From a bacterium (lineage in GTDB: Bacteria > UBP7 > UBA6624), in the NCBI GenBank assembly GCA_002716355.1, contig PBAU01000002.1, positions 1 to 64,000 on the forward strand: a DNA stretch of 64,000 bases. Direction: 5' to 3'. Positions within the stretch are counted from its first letter, which is position 1, and each line of letters opens with the position of its first letter. This document shows, one piece after another, positions 1-9,252 of this stretch. The notes below the pieces were generated by a model that did not search any database, had not been told where the DNA came from, and saw nothing but the letters and a program-made list of their open reading frames with translations. Both the position numbers and the translations under genes were made by a program.

Positions 1-79
1 CTCCTCTGCCGCTGGGGCCTCCTCTGCCGCTGGGGCCTCCTCTGCCGCTGGGGCCTCCTCTGCCGCTGGGGCCTCCTCT
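1..79. repeat. 18-bp tandem repeat inside rpsP
   Basis: Four perfect head-to-tail copies of an 18-base unit (ctcctctgccgctggggc on the plus strand) fill 1-72, with a partial copy at 73-79. Read on the minus strand each unit adds six residues (EEAPAA). The unit is G+C-rich compared with the surrounding sequence. The array may extend past base 1. Confidence 0.95.
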
Positions 80-411
80 AACTTAACCTCTTCGATTATC
101 TCTTGAGGTGGCGCAACCTTCTTTTTTGGAACCCTTAACTCTTCTGCTTGTAGCAAAATGTCTGAAGTGTTTGCTGCTTTGTATCTGTTTATTAGCTTCC
201 TTGCCCTTTCTGTTGGTTGTGCACCTTTTGAAACCCATTCATCGTATTTGACTAAATCAACCTTTAGGGGACTACCTGGAAAACTGATTCCATATTGTCC
301 AATTACCTCTAGAGCTTTATTTGCTTTTGCGGATCTTGCTTTAGTCACTACGATACGATAGGCTGGCTGTTTTTTCCTTCCAACCCTAGCTAATCTAATT
401 TTTAATTCCAT
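1..411 (-). CDS. rpsP: 30S ribosomal protein S16, with repetitive acidic C-terminal tail (partial, runs off window)
   Basis: The first ~80 residues are a typical S16: MELKIRLARVGRKKQPAYRI at the start, followed by the conserved IGQYG and INRYK blocks. S16 is a primary assembly protein of the 30S subunit. The usual protein ends near residue 85-90. Here it continues through a Lys/Glu linker into EEAPAA hexapeptides encoded by an 18-bp tandem repeat, and the frame is still open at base 1, so the stop lies outside the window. The ATG shares one base with the TAA stop of the upstream SRP54-like gene, so the two are probably translationally coupled. ffh-rpsP adjacency is a common bacterial order. 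Confidence 0.95.
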   Translation of the reverse strand, partial: MELKIRLARVGRKKQPAYRIVVTKARSAKANKALEVIGQYGISFPGSPLKVDLVKYDEWVSKGAQPTERARKLINRYKAANTSDILLQAEELRVPKKKVAPPQEIIEEVKLEEAPAAEEAPAAEEAPAAEEAPAAEE

Positions 412-761
412 TATCTTCCTCCAGCATTCGATTTCATTGACTTGAACATTTCGAATATTGCTTTTAATTCTCTATCTTTTAAACCATTTGGTTTTGCGAT
501 CTCCTTTATCCTGTCTTTCGAGACTTTGCCCGTTCTTCTTTCCTCATCTGTCAATGCCTCTAATGCAGATTCAAAAGACTTAAGTTTTTTTGCATCAAGT
601 GCACCTGCAGGCAAGTTTTTCATCATTGGAAGCTTTTTCACCATGTTCATGCCCATTGGGCCCAATTTTCTTAAAGTCTTCAAGGCCTTTAAAACGTCAT
701 CCAATGTTGCCTTCTGCAACACAGAAGGGTCGACTTTCGGCATATTTTTTCTTCCAAACAT
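411..761 (-). CDS. Stand-alone SRP54 (Ffh) M-domain-like protein
   Basis: This 116-residue protein aligns with only the C-terminal M domain of Ffh. It has the LxxxLKxLRKLGPMG entry helix, a methionine-rich segment (GMNMVKKLPMMKNLP), the ALTDEERR block and a final amphipathic helix. The GTPase NG domain is absent: the ORF begins just before the M domain, and the 105 bases upstream hold no trace of it. The usual signal-recognition-RNA contact R-I-A-x-G-S-G is replaced by E-I-A-K-P-N-G. It sits exactly where ffh normally sits, next to rpsP. It could be a split Ffh, a regulator, or a paralogue with a full ffh elsewhere. Confidence 0.72.
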   Translation of the reverse strand: MFGRKNMPKVDPSVLQKATLDDVLKALKTLRKLGPMGMNMVKKLPMMKNLPAGALDAKKLKSFESALEALTDEERRTGKVSKDRIKEIAKPNGLKDRELKAIFEMFKSMKSNAGGR

Positions 762-866
762 AACAATATAAAAAGTGCAATAAGGGTAACAATTGTATCA
801 TCTATCAGGAAAATATGTATTTTCTAAAAAAAATTGAATATAGATACGTTTATTTTTTTTGGAAAC

Positions 867-1739
867 TTATTTTTTATAGTTGTAAAAACCCTCTCCACTT
901 TTTCGTCCTAATTTTCCCTCTTCAACCAACCTGTCTAAAAGTTTACTTGGTGCAAAAAGATCCTCATCAGGATATGCTTCATGCCAGCCATCAAGGATAA
1001 ATTTGGTTGTATCCAAGCCAACATAATCCAACAATCCCATCGGCCCCATAGGGTAACCGCAACCGAGCTTCATCGCTGCATCTATATCTTCAGCAGACGC
1101 ATCCCCCCTTTCCAGCATCCTTACAGCTTCAATAAGGTAAGGAACAAGTAGTCTATTGACAACAAAACCAGGGGTATCTTTGCATGAAACAGTTTTCTTA
1201 CCTACAGCCTCACCAAAAGTCATTAGTGCAGCATGTGTATTATCGCTTGTGTCATCTGACTTGATAACCTCAACCAGCCTCATCACTGGTACTGGATTGA
1301 AAAAATGGAGCCCTCCAATCTTGTCACTTCGACCTGTAACCTTGGCCAAATCTCTAATCGGCAATGAGGATGTGTTTGATGCAAAGATTGCATGCGAAGG
1401 GCAATTTTCATCAAGAAATTTAAAAAGTTCTTGCTTTAAATCTATGTTTTCTGTAATCGCCTCTACAACAAGATCAGCGCCTTCCGCTCCCTCTTTCCTG
1501 CTTGTTGTTGCCTTGATTCTTCCAAAAACAGTTTCGAATTCAGCATCAGCATCATCTTTATTTTCATGTTTTTTCCTGAGTACTCTTTTGAGACTTGCTG
1601 AAATCCTTTTCATTCCACCATCAATAAAATCCTGCTCTACATCAACCATTGTCACGTTGTATCCAGCATGGGCTGAGACCTGTACGATACCCGCTCCCAT
1701 TAAACCACTACCAAAAACAGTTACATTTTTTATTTCCAT
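867..1739 (-). CDS. 3-hydroxybutyryl-CoA / 3-hydroxyacyl-CoA dehydrogenase (copy 1)
   Basis: This protein interconverts 3-hydroxyacyl-CoA and 3-ketoacyl-CoA with NAD(H). It has an N-terminal Rossmann motif GSGLMGAGI (residues 11-19) and the family's SNTSSLPI and HFFNPVPVMRLVEV blocks. The C-terminal domain has DTPGFVVNRLLVPYL and GCGYPMGPMGLLDYVGLD. The length of 290 residues is normal for the short-chain Hbd/PaaH type. A strong Shine-Dalgarno (GGAGG on the minus strand, 1750-1754) precedes the ATG. A second copy is at 41614-42477 and two thiolases are also in the window, so short-chain acyl-CoA metabolism is well represented. Confidence 0.93.
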   Translation of the reverse strand: MEIKNVTVFGSGLMGAGIVQVSAHAGYNVTMVDVEQDFIDGGMKRISASLKRVLRKKHENKDDADAEFETVFGRIKATTSRKEGAEGADLVVEAITENIDLKQELFKFLDENCPSHAIFASNTSSLPIRDLAKVTGRSDKIGGLHFFNPVPVMRLVEVIKSDDTSDNTHAALMTFGEAVGKKTVSCKDTPGFVVNRLLVPYLIEAVRMLERGDASAEDIDAAMKLGCGYPMGPMGLLDYVGLDTTKFILDGWHEAYPDEDLFAPSKLLDRLVEEGKLGRKSGEGFYNYKK

Positions 1740-1784
1740 ATCAAAAAATCCTCCATTGTTAAAAAACTATTATGATTCTAAAAA

Positions 1785-2861
1785 ATGGAAGTCGGTTTTT
1801 TAACAGAAAGAATGCTACCAGGCCTTGGTGTTGATAGATTAGTGTATGAATATTCAAAAAATTTGAAAAAATTTGAAAATAATTCATTTATTCATGCTTC
1901 AATCACAGATCCTGATCTTGTTCCAGAAAACATAAAAGTCAAAACGCTTCCACCAATAAGGTCAAGAAAACCGCCTATTCAGGACCTTTGGGCTATAGAG
2001 AACATGCCTTCATTGAGTGCTAAAAAAGAAGTCAAATGGATACTTTCTACTCCACCTTATTTTGCTTTAAGTCCATTTTTGCATGATTCAACAATACTGC
2101 ATGGTGGCACTACCCCGTATCAAGGCTTGAATTTTAAAGGCAAGGCTATTTATTATTGGCGGGAAATAACTCAAAATATGCTTTATTACCCCTGTGCAAC
2201 ACGAATCGTATCATTATCTCACTTTTTAACAAACGGCTTGCCAAAACCACTTCAAGATAAATCTGAAATCATTAATCCGGGATGGGATCACTATCCTAAA
2301 AAAAATGATCAAAATACTGCTGCTTTAAAAAACAAGCTGGGTCAAAAACATGCTGCAACCATTCTTTATATGGGAAGACTAAATGCACAATATCAACCCT
2401 ATAAAGGCCTATTGAATCTTGTAAAAATGACAAAAGAAATGTCCTCTGTTGAATTAATCTGTTCGGGATATGGTGATCATAATGATGTTGCAAACCTTGA
2501 AAATCTAGGAGTGAAGGTTTTTCAAAACCACCCAAGCAACCAAATGGGTGATTTGATTGGGGCTGTTGATTTTGTTGTGATGGGAAGCGAATGGGAGGGT
2601 TACGGCCTGCCTGCTGCTGAAGCACAGTATCAAGGCACTCCTGTAATAGCTCTTGATCGAGGGGCCTTGAATGAAGTCATTGAAAACAACAAAACTGGCT
2701 TTCTTGTTGATAATTTTAAAGAAATGAAAAAACAAATAAATCGACTGCTTGAGAACAAAAACCTTTACCAGGAAGTTTCCGAAGCAGGAATTGAGCGATC
2801 TCGTAATTTCACTTGGGAGAAATCCACTAGACAGCTTGAAGATTTTTTAAAATCAAGATAA
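1785..2861 (+). CDS. Glycosyltransferase, GT4-like
   Basis: This is a retaining GT-B fold sugar transferase. The C-terminal half shows the nucleotide-sugar site: an ILYMGRL strand (approx. residues 190-196), then SEWEGYGLPAAEAQ, which matches the E-x7-E motif, and GTPVIALDRGALNEV. The N-terminal acceptor half is divergent. The protein probably acts on envelope glycolipid or polysaccharide, but the substrate cannot be read from sequence. It is a single gene divergent from the dehydrogenase upstream, and its 3' end overlaps the convergent antiporter gene by 9 bases. Confidence 0.85.
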   Translation: MEVGFLTERMLPGLGVDRLVYEYSKNLKKFENNSFIHASITDPDLVPENIKVKTLPPIRSRKPPIQDLWAIENMPSLSAKKEVKWILSTPPYFALSPFLHDSTILHGGTTPYQGLNFKGKAIYYWREITQNMLYYPCATRIVSLSHFLTNGLPKPLQDKSEIINPGWDHYPKKNDQNTAALKNKLGQKHAATILYMGRLNAQYQPYKGLLNLVKMTKEMSSVELICSGYGDHNDVANLENLGVKVFQNHPSNQMGDLIGAVDFVVMGSEWEGYGLPAAEAQYQGTPVIALDRGALNEVIENNKTGFLVDNFKEMKKQINRLLENKNLYQEVSEAGIERSRNFTWEKSTRQLEDFLKSR

Positions 2862-4376
2862 TTTGGCTTCTTCACCAAACCTGTTAAGAAGCAACCACAT
2901 TGACAAAATAGCCAAAAACAATGAAACCCAGGGGGAGAGGCCTAAGGCTACAGGGAGATAGCCAAAAATAATAGCTATTACTGCTACAAAAACTGCATAT
3001 GGCATTTGTGTTTTAACATGCTCTATGTGGTCACTACCTGCAGCAGTAGAAGAAAGAATTGTGGTGTCGGATATAGGGGAGCAATGATCACCCCACACAC
3101 TGCCAGCCAAAACAGCTGATACAGCACACAAAAATATTGGGCTAGATGGAGAAAAGCCATTACTGGCATCCAACAAACTCACAGAGAGAGGAATAACTAT
3201 TGGCATCAATATACCCATCGTGCCAAAAGATGTTCCTGTTGAAAAGGATACTGCGGCAGCAAGAATGAAAATGACCATTGGCAAAATAGCAATATGCATG
3301 CTGCTATCAATTTGGCTGATCAGATAACCAGCTGTTCCCAATTGATCACAAACGTCTTTTAAGCTCCATGCTAAAACGAGAATGCAACAAGCATGCAGCA
3401 TTGACTTCAATCCCTTTATCCAAAAATCCATAATTTTAGACATGCTAAAAGCAGACTTGCAAGCTGCCATGATGATCGCAACAAAAGATCCTGCTATAGA
3501 GGCCCAGAGCAAAGCTGCAAATGGATCTCCTTGAGACAAGATGCTTGCTACGCTTTGTTCAGAATCTGACAAGCCGGTCTTCCATAAACCCCAAAGGGTT
3601 ACAAAGACAATGGTGATTATCGGCACGAAAGCTAACCAGCCGCCTTTGTTATCGGCTCCGTTATTGGTTGTTACTTTTTCAATCCTTGTATTTAAAGCTC
3701 TTTTTTCAGCTTTAAGCATCGGGCCATAATCTAAACCTGTTTTTGCAATAAAAAAAACAAAAACCAAAGCCAATATTGGATAAAACCTATAAGGCAGAGA
3801 CTCAATGAAGAGAGAATACCCATTAGCCTGAATGCCTAAAGTGTCGATTGAATCCTGTATCAAACCCACCTCAAAACCTATCCATGAAGAAATCAAAGCT
3901 ATCGATGCAATTGGTGCAGAGGTCGAATCAACAATGTAAGCTAACTTTTCTCTTGAAATCTTATATTGATCTGAGATTCCACGCATTGTTGTGCCAACCA
4001 GGAGAGCATTAGCATAATCATCAAAAAAAACCACCATCCCGGCGAGCCATGTTTTTATCTGTATAGAGGATTTTGTTTGTTTGTGTTTTGTAATTGAATT
4101 AATTAACATTTGTGCAAAACCAGCATTGACAATAATTGAAACAACCCCTCCCAAAAACATTGTGAAAAGCAAAACCTTAACATTGTCATTATTACTTAAT
4201 GTTGGCACAATAAAATCATCAAAAGACTCAAACAAAGAAGTAAAACGTAAGCCATTGACAATGACTGAACCTAAAAAAACTCCTGCTAGAAGTGATAGAA
4301 GAACGCGTTTTGAAAAAATGGCTAGAAGTATTGCAATTATCGGTGGTAAAAGTGATAAAAAATTATTTTCCATCAT
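2853..4376 (-). CDS. nhaC: Na+/H+ antiporter, NhaC family
   Basis: This 507-residue polytopic inner-membrane protein has about a dozen hydrophobic segments. NhaC-type features are FFDDYANALLVGTTMRG near residue 118, SASVSFSTGTSFGTMGILMP-like small-residue segments, and GSVWGDHCSPISDTTILSSTA near the C terminus. The family exports Na+ in exchange for H+, which fits a saline habitat, though some members exchange organic acids. The ATG lies inside the end of the ppdK gene (14-base overlap), so the two are probably co-transcribed. Confidence 0.9.
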   Translation of the reverse strand: MMENNFLSLLPPIIAILLAIFSKRVLLSLLAGVFLGSVIVNGLRFTSLFESFDDFIVPTLSNNDNVKVLLFTMFLGGVVSIIVNAGFAQMLINSITKHKQTKSSIQIKTWLAGMVVFFDDYANALLVGTTMRGISDQYKISREKLAYIVDSTSAPIASIALISSWIGFEVGLIQDSIDTLGIQANGYSLFIESLPYRFYPILALVFVFFIAKTGLDYGPMLKAEKRALNTRIEKVTTNNGADNKGGWLAFVPIITIVFVTLWGLWKTGLSDSEQSVASILSQGDPFAALLWASIAGSFVAIIMAACKSAFSMSKIMDFWIKGLKSMLHACCILVLAWSLKDVCDQLGTAGYLISQIDSSMHIAILPMVIFILAAAVSFSTGTSFGTMGILMPIVIPLSVSLLDASNGFSPSSPIFLCAVSAVLAGSVWGDHCSPISDTTILSSTAAGSDHIEHVKTQMPYAVFVAVIAIIFGYLPVALGLSPWVSLFLAILSMWLLLNRFGEEAKLS

Positions 4377-7044
4377 GCTTTAAAACAGCCTGTGCCGCAG
4401 CCAGTCTGGCAATTGGCACTCTGAACGGACTACAGGAAACATAATCAAGGCCTGTTTGATGAAAAAACATTATTGATTTGGGATCACCACCATGCTCTCC
4501 ACACACGCCCAACTTTAAATCATTTTTAGAGTTTCTTCCCTTGCTTGAAGCCATAGAAACAAGTTCTCCAACACCATTAATATCCAAAGATGCAAAAGGG
4601 TCCTCATGTAATATTCCGCTTTCTATGTAATCAGGCAGGAATGAACTAGCATCATCCCTGGACAAACCAAAGGTTGTTTGTGTTAGGTCATTTGTGCCAA
4701 ATGAAAAAAAGTCAGCATGTTTAGCAATTTCACCGGCTGTCAATGCTGCTCTTGGTAACTCAATCATTGTGCCTATTTGGTAAGTTCCCTTAAAGGATGC
4801 TTCTTTAGCTGCATTAGATATAACTCTCTTCTGTCTCTTCAGTTCCTCCATGTGCCCAACAAGAGGAACCATGATTTCAGGATGTACATCATTAACCTTG
4901 CCTGCTGCTAAAAATAAAGCTTTTGCTTGCATCTCCGTTATCTCTGGATAAGCAAGTCCCAGCCTGCAGCCCCTATGTCCAAGCATTGGATTTGCTTCAC
5001 TCAGGTCTGCAATTCTTCTCTTAATTTCATTGACAGAAACCTTCATGATTTTTGCCATTTTCTTTGTGCCGGATACATCATGTGGTAAAAATTCATGGAG
5101 AGGTGGATCCAGCAAACGGATAGTTACCGGCTTGCCTTTCATTACTCTGAAAATTTGTTCAAAATCATTTTGCTGTAAAGGTAAGAGCCTGTCTAAAGCA
5201 TGCTGTCTAATCTTCTTGTTTTCTGCAAGGATCATCTCTCTAACTATATCAATCCTTTCTCCTTCAAAAAACATATGTTCTGTTCTACAAAGCCCAATGC
5301 CTTCAGCTCCAAAAGCTATTGCTTTTCTAGCCTGATCAGGTTGATCTACATTTGTTCTAATCTTTAGCTTTCTAATGTCATCTGCCCAATCCATAATTAA
5401 AGAATAATTTTGATAAACTTGTGAATCCTCTGGATTCAAATAACCATCTAATAAAACATTTAAAATCTCAGAGGACCTTGTTGGAAGTTCACCATCAATA
5501 ATCTGTCCGGTAGTGCCATCAAGTGAAATAAAATTTCCTTCACGTAAGATTCTTTCATTAAAAATAAGATTTTTTTCTACAACGTCTATACGGGCATTTT
5601 GACATCCAACTACACAAACCTTGCCCATTTGCCTACCTACCAAAGCAGCATGGCTGGTCATGCCTCCTCTTGAGGTTAATATACCTCTTGCAGCAGCCAT
5701 GCCTCTGATGTCTTCAGGGCTTGTTTCAGGCCTGACTAATATCACAGGCTCTCCACGACTTGCAAAATCCTCAGCTGCTTGGGCAGAAAAAACAATACGT
5801 CCAGTAGCGGCCCCTGGTCCTGCTGGGAGCCCTCGTCCCAAAAGCCTTCCGCCCCTTATGGCATTTTGTTTCTCATTAGGGTCAAAAAGTGGTTGAAGGA
5901 GGTGCCCTAAATGCTCTGGATCTATAGATAAAAGTGCATTTTCTTTTGACATTATTCCTTCATTCACTAGATCTACAGCAATTTGGACAGCTGCAAAGCC
6001 AGTTCTTTTACCCGTTCTGCACTGAAGCATCCATAATTTTTTATCCTGAATCGTAAATTCAAGATCCTGCATCTCTTTATAATGCTGTTCTAAACTTGAA
6101 CAGACATTGAGAAGATCAGAATATGCTTTAGAAAAAAAATTTTTCATTTTTTCTATTGGCAATGGGGTTCTTATTCCAGCAACCACATCTTCACCTTGAG
6201 CATTTACTAAAAATTCACCATAAACATTCGCTTTACCGGTGGCAGGATTTCTAGTAAAAGCAACCCCTGTTCCAGAATCATCATTCAGGTTGCCAAAAAC
6301 CATTGCCTGAACATTAACGGCGGTTCCCATTTCATACTTGATACCATTCAATCTTCGGTAAACAATAGCTCTTTCATTTTCCCAACTTTTAAAAACCGCA
6401 CTAATTGCTCCCCACAACTGCTCGTATGGTGCATCAGGTATAGGCCTATTGTGCTCATTGGCAATCTTTTTATACTGGAAGCAGATATCCTTAAGATCAT
6501 CAGCATTAAGCTCTGTGTCCTCCTTTACCTGCTTGTCATGCTTATAAGAGTCAAAATAATCATTAAACGGATCTCGTCCATTTTCATCTCTGATATTTAA
6601 AACAACATCGCCATACATCTGTAAAAATCGCCTATAAGCATCCCATGGAAATCGCTGATTTTCGATTTTGCTTGCCATCTCCTCAACGATTTCCTGGTTT
6701 AATCCAAGGTTGAGAATTGTGTCCATCATCCCGGGCATAGAGACTGGAGCGCCACTTCTGACGGAAATCAAAAGAGGATTTTTTTTATCCCCAAAAGATC
6801 TAGAAACCTCTGTTTCAATATTGATTACAGCCTTCTCAACTTCTGCTTTTAATTCCTGTGGGTACTGATTATTTTTTAAATACTCCAAGCAAACTGTTGT
6901 CGGTATGGTGAATCCTGGCGGAACCGGGAAACCCATGCTTGCCATTTCAGCAAGATTCGCCCCCTTGCCGCCTAGCAAGCTTTTTTTAAAAGGTCCTTTT
7001 TCACCTATGGAGCCAAAAAAATGAACATTTTTCATTTTTTTCAT
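4363..7044 (-). CDS. ppdK: Pyruvate, phosphate dikinase
   Basis: This enzyme reversibly converts pyruvate, ATP and Pi to PEP, AMP and PPi. It has an N-terminal ATP-grasp domain starting near FGSIGEKGPFKKSLLGGKGA, with the PMPGMMDTILNLGLN signature. The phosphohistidine loop GGMTSHAALVGRQMGKVCVV follows, then a C-terminal PEP-binding barrel with TEHMFF, GTNDLTQ and the catalytic-Cys motif LGVCGEHGGDP. At 893 residues it is full length with all key residues present. It is the middle gene of a tight minus-strand group (methyltransferase - ppdK - nhaC). PPDK implies PPi-based gluconeogenic or glycolytic flux. Confidence 0.98.
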   Translation of the reverse strand: MKKMKNVHFFGSIGEKGPFKKSLLGGKGANLAEMASMGFPVPPGFTIPTTVCLEYLKNNQYPQELKAEVEKAVINIETEVSRSFGDKKNPLLISVRSGAPVSMPGMMDTILNLGLNQEIVEEMASKIENQRFPWDAYRRFLQMYGDVVLNIRDENGRDPFNDYFDSYKHDKQVKEDTELNADDLKDICFQYKKIANEHNRPIPDAPYEQLWGAISAVFKSWENERAIVYRRLNGIKYEMGTAVNVQAMVFGNLNDDSGTGVAFTRNPATGKANVYGEFLVNAQGEDVVAGIRTPLPIEKMKNFFSKAYSDLLNVCSSLEQHYKEMQDLEFTIQDKKLWMLQCRTGKRTGFAAVQIAVDLVNEGIMSKENALLSIDPEHLGHLLQPLFDPNEKQNAIRGGRLLGRGLPAGPGAATGRIVFSAQAAEDFASRGEPVILVRPETSPEDIRGMAAARGILTSRGGMTSHAALVGRQMGKVCVVGCQNARIDVVEKNLIFNERILREGNFISLDGTTGQIIDGELPTRSSEILNVLLDGYLNPEDSQVYQNYSLIMDWADDIRKLKIRTNVDQPDQARKAIAFGAEGIGLCRTEHMFFEGERIDIVREMILAENKKIRQHALDRLLPLQQNDFEQIFRVMKGKPVTIRLLDPPLHEFLPHDVSGTKKMAKIMKVSVNEIKRRIADLSEANPMLGHRGCRLGLAYPEITEMQAKALFLAAGKVNDVHPEIMVPLVGHMEELKRQKRVISNAAKEASFKGTYQIGTMIELPRAALTAGEIAKHADFFSFGTNDLTQTTFGLSRDDASSFLPDYIESGILHEDPFASLDINGVGELVSMASSKGRNSKNDLKLGVCGEHGGDPKSIMFFHQTGLDYVSCSPFRVPIARLAAAQAVLKHDGK

Positions 7045-7050
7045 TCTAAA

Positions 7051-7512
7051 TTAGAAGCCTTTCTTTAAAGTTATCACAACCGTTTTTCCAGCCGATTTGA
7101 AGTGAGAAAATTTAAATTTGCTTTTTTTAAAAAAATTTAAACATTTTTCATAGTCAACAATAATCAAATAACCATTATTTTTTAAAATCCTCATGGCTTC
7201 TTGAAGGAGTATTTTTTTATTATCAACATGAGAAAAAATCCTGGAAGCGTAAACGAGAGCGCATGAATCGTTCTTGATTCCAAGTTGGCAAACATCGTTT
7301 AGCAGGAAGGTTGATTTAAACCCTCTCAATTTCTCCCTGGTGGCCTCGATAGCGCCCTGCCTATGATCAACACATATCAAATCTCTTTTTGTGTGTGTGG
7401 CTAATAATCTTGTATTAACGCCATCTCCACAGCCAAGGTCTACGATTGGACCATCTGGAAGATCGGGTGGGATTAAGTTATGTGAAAAATTCAATTTTTC
7501 CATGATCCACAA
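7051..7512 (-). CDS. Small class I SAM-dependent methyltransferase
   Basis: The protein has motif I VDLGCGDGVNTRLLA (approx. residues 25-39), an acidic residue after strand 2 (CVDH), then the NDVCQL and LVYASRIFSHVDN segments and a final LIIVDYEK strand. This is the Methyltransf_11/25 pattern. At 153 residues it is short and has no accessory substrate-binding domain, so the substrate is unknown. The gene sits 6 bases upstream of ppdK and 12 bases downstream of the M48-family gene on the same strand. Confidence 0.8.
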   Translation of the reverse strand: MWIMEKLNFSHNLIPPDLPDGPIVDLGCGDGVNTRLLATHTKRDLICVDHRQGAIEATREKLRGFKSTFLLNDVCQLGIKNDSCALVYASRIFSHVDNKKILLQEAMRILKNNGYLIIVDYEKCLNFFKKSKFKFSHFKSAGKTVVITLKKGF

Positions 7513-7524
7513 ACCAACCTTTTA

Positions 7525-9228
7525 TTAGCCTATATTTTGATACCTGCTTAAAGGGCCCATCAAACCTCTAGAAATATCACCATGTATCAGGTGTAAAAGA
7601 ATCCAATTCGAATCTATACCCCATTCTCCTGTGTTTAACTCCTCCCATATTTCAAAAATATTATCTGAAATATCCACGGGCCCCTCTGTCCCAAAAAAAG
7701 AACTTAAAATTTTTAAGCTTGCTGTTGGATACTCTTCTTCCAGCTCGCTCATGATTAAATCAGTCAAATGAAGCAAAATAGGCACGGAACAAGCATAAAT
7801 ATCCGAAACACGATACTCTTCTGGCTCCTCAAGAAGCACATCATGCATCAGTTTTGGCCAAACAAATTGATTGCCTTTACCGAACTCCCTCCATGTTGTG
7901 GCTGGATATATACATTCATACAGGTCACTATCAACTCTTTTTGCGTCCTCCCAAGAGCGATTGGTGTCTTTAAGATAATTTAACCATCTTTCAATTGCAT
8001 TTAAAGTTCCGTAAAGGATATTTTCATACTCTTCATTCCACTCGTAACTATCTTTTTCCCTTATTGGAAGATCAGTGCATTCATCATTTGTGCTTATATG
8101 TCTTTGTATCGAAAGATATATATCGTTTGTCAATCCAGGAACTCTCTTAATTTCTTTGATTTCGGAAAAAAAACCATTTTTTGAACGATAGCCAATGATT
8201 GACGCTGCTATACCAGGTGATATCTGATTGTGTTTTTCCAATCTTGCCTCATCAGCTGTATTGATGTTTATGCAGAGTCTATATATTGGAACATAAGCAT
8301 TATTCCAGGAATAATTTTGCATATTTAGTTTTTTTGGGAAACTAGGCTTTGATGACTCTGTTAACATATATCTATAGAAGTCTCCCTGGTCAAAGTGTCG
8401 GGTTTTGTATGCAGTATGTATCGCCTCCTTCACAAAGCCTCTTTCTGCCAACACCAAGCTTAGATTTTTAGTTGAATCAAAATCAGAAAGAATTTCATTG
8501 ACTTGTTGTTTGATATCATTAATTCTGTCTAAAGTTGGCGGATGCGATCTAAGGGATATTTTCATTTGTGCCTCAGGAAGGTTGGGATTTCTATCTATAA
8601 GTCGTGAATGAAAATCTGTAAAATAATGTGGATTGTATCCAGCTTTTAATGCCCAATCAGTACCGAGCCAATCCGCTCTCGCTTCTGCCACAGGGCTGTG
8701 TTCCATTTGGGCGTAAAAGCCTAATGCACCAACAAGGTCAGCCATGTCAGATGCCTGTTGATCAAAATCCCCCTCAATGAGAACTGCGAGCTGTATCAGC
8801 TGTGTTGAAAACTGTCTAGATATATTGGCAGTTACATGACCATCAGCAGTATGAGCTGCCTCATGTCCCAAAACCATTGCAACCTCATCTGTTGTTTCTG
8901 CTCCTCTCAAAAGACCGTTGTACATAAAGGTTACACCCGCACCATAATTTACAGCATTCAACACCTCCTCATTAGATATATCAAATTGATAATCTAGATT
9001 TCTAAGATCAACTGAATGCTCCGCAAGCTTGCTGCCATGATATTTAATATAAGCAACAAGGTGCGGGTTGTCAGACATGTAATTAAATTGCTTATGGCTG
9101 GTCCATGCACCATGTGCATTATCAGCTTCCATTTCCTGAATCATTCCAGTATATCCACCATTACCACAAGAAACCAATGCAAAGAGAAAACTGAATATTG
9201 TTATTTTTCGAACATCAACCTCTAACAT
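7525..9228 (-). CDS. Lipoprotein M48-family metalloprotease with a ComEA-like helix-hairpin-helix domain
   Basis: The N terminus has a hydrophobic signal with a lipobox-like LVSC (Cys 21), so it is probably a lipoprotein of the periplasmic space. The protease domain carries the zinc motif GHEAAH (H122, E123, H126) and a third ligand in EARADWLGTD near residue 182. This resembles BepA/LoiP/YcaL-type M48 enzymes that control outer-membrane quality. Unusually, residues ~319-378 form a helix-hairpin-helix repeat starting NINTADEARL and ending KRVPGL, the pattern of ComEA-like DNA-binding domains. The last ~190 residues match nothing I recognise. The full length is 567 residues. Confidence 0.85.
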   Translation of the reverse strand: MLEVDVRKITIFSFLFALVSCGNGGYTGMIQEMEADNAHGAWTSHKQFNYMSDNPHLVAYIKYHGSKLAEHSVDLRNLDYQFDISNEEVLNAVNYGAGVTFMYNGLLRGAETTDEVAMVLGHEAAHTADGHVTANISRQFSTQLIQLAVLIEGDFDQQASDMADLVGALGFYAQMEHSPVAEARADWLGTDWALKAGYNPHYFTDFHSRLIDRNPNLPEAQMKISLRSHPPTLDRINDIKQQVNEILSDFDSTKNLSLVLAERGFVKEAIHTAYKTRHFDQGDFYRYMLTESSKPSFPKKLNMQNYSWNNAYVPIYRLCININTADEARLEKHNQISPGIAASIIGYRSKNGFFSEIKEIKRVPGLTNDIYLSIQRHISTNDECTDLPIREKDSYEWNEEYENILYGTLNAIERWLNYLKDTNRSWEDAKRVDSDLYECIYPATTWREFGKGNQFVWPKLMHDVLLEEPEEYRVSDIYACSVPILLHLTDLIMSELEEEYPTASLKILSSFFGTEGPVDISDNIFEIWEELNTGEWGIDSNWILLHLIHGDISRGLMGPLSRYQNIG

Positions 9229-9252
9229 GAGTTCCTAACTATAATCGAAAAT

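Noticed and set aside
1-79. 18-bp repeat as a CRISPR array
   Set aside because: The copies are directly adjacent with no spacers and keep the rpsP reading frame. No CRISPR array or cas gene was seen in the window.
809-824. Hairpin GAAAATA-TG-TATTTTC as a terminator of the dehydrogenase gene
   Set aside because: On the minus strand no T-run follows the stem, and the stem is all A/T except one pair.
1156-1803. 215-residue plus-strand ORF antisense to the hydroxyacyl-CoA dehydrogenase
   Set aside because: It has no family motif, low-complexity Ser/Leu composition, and lies entirely opposite a clear dehydrogenase.
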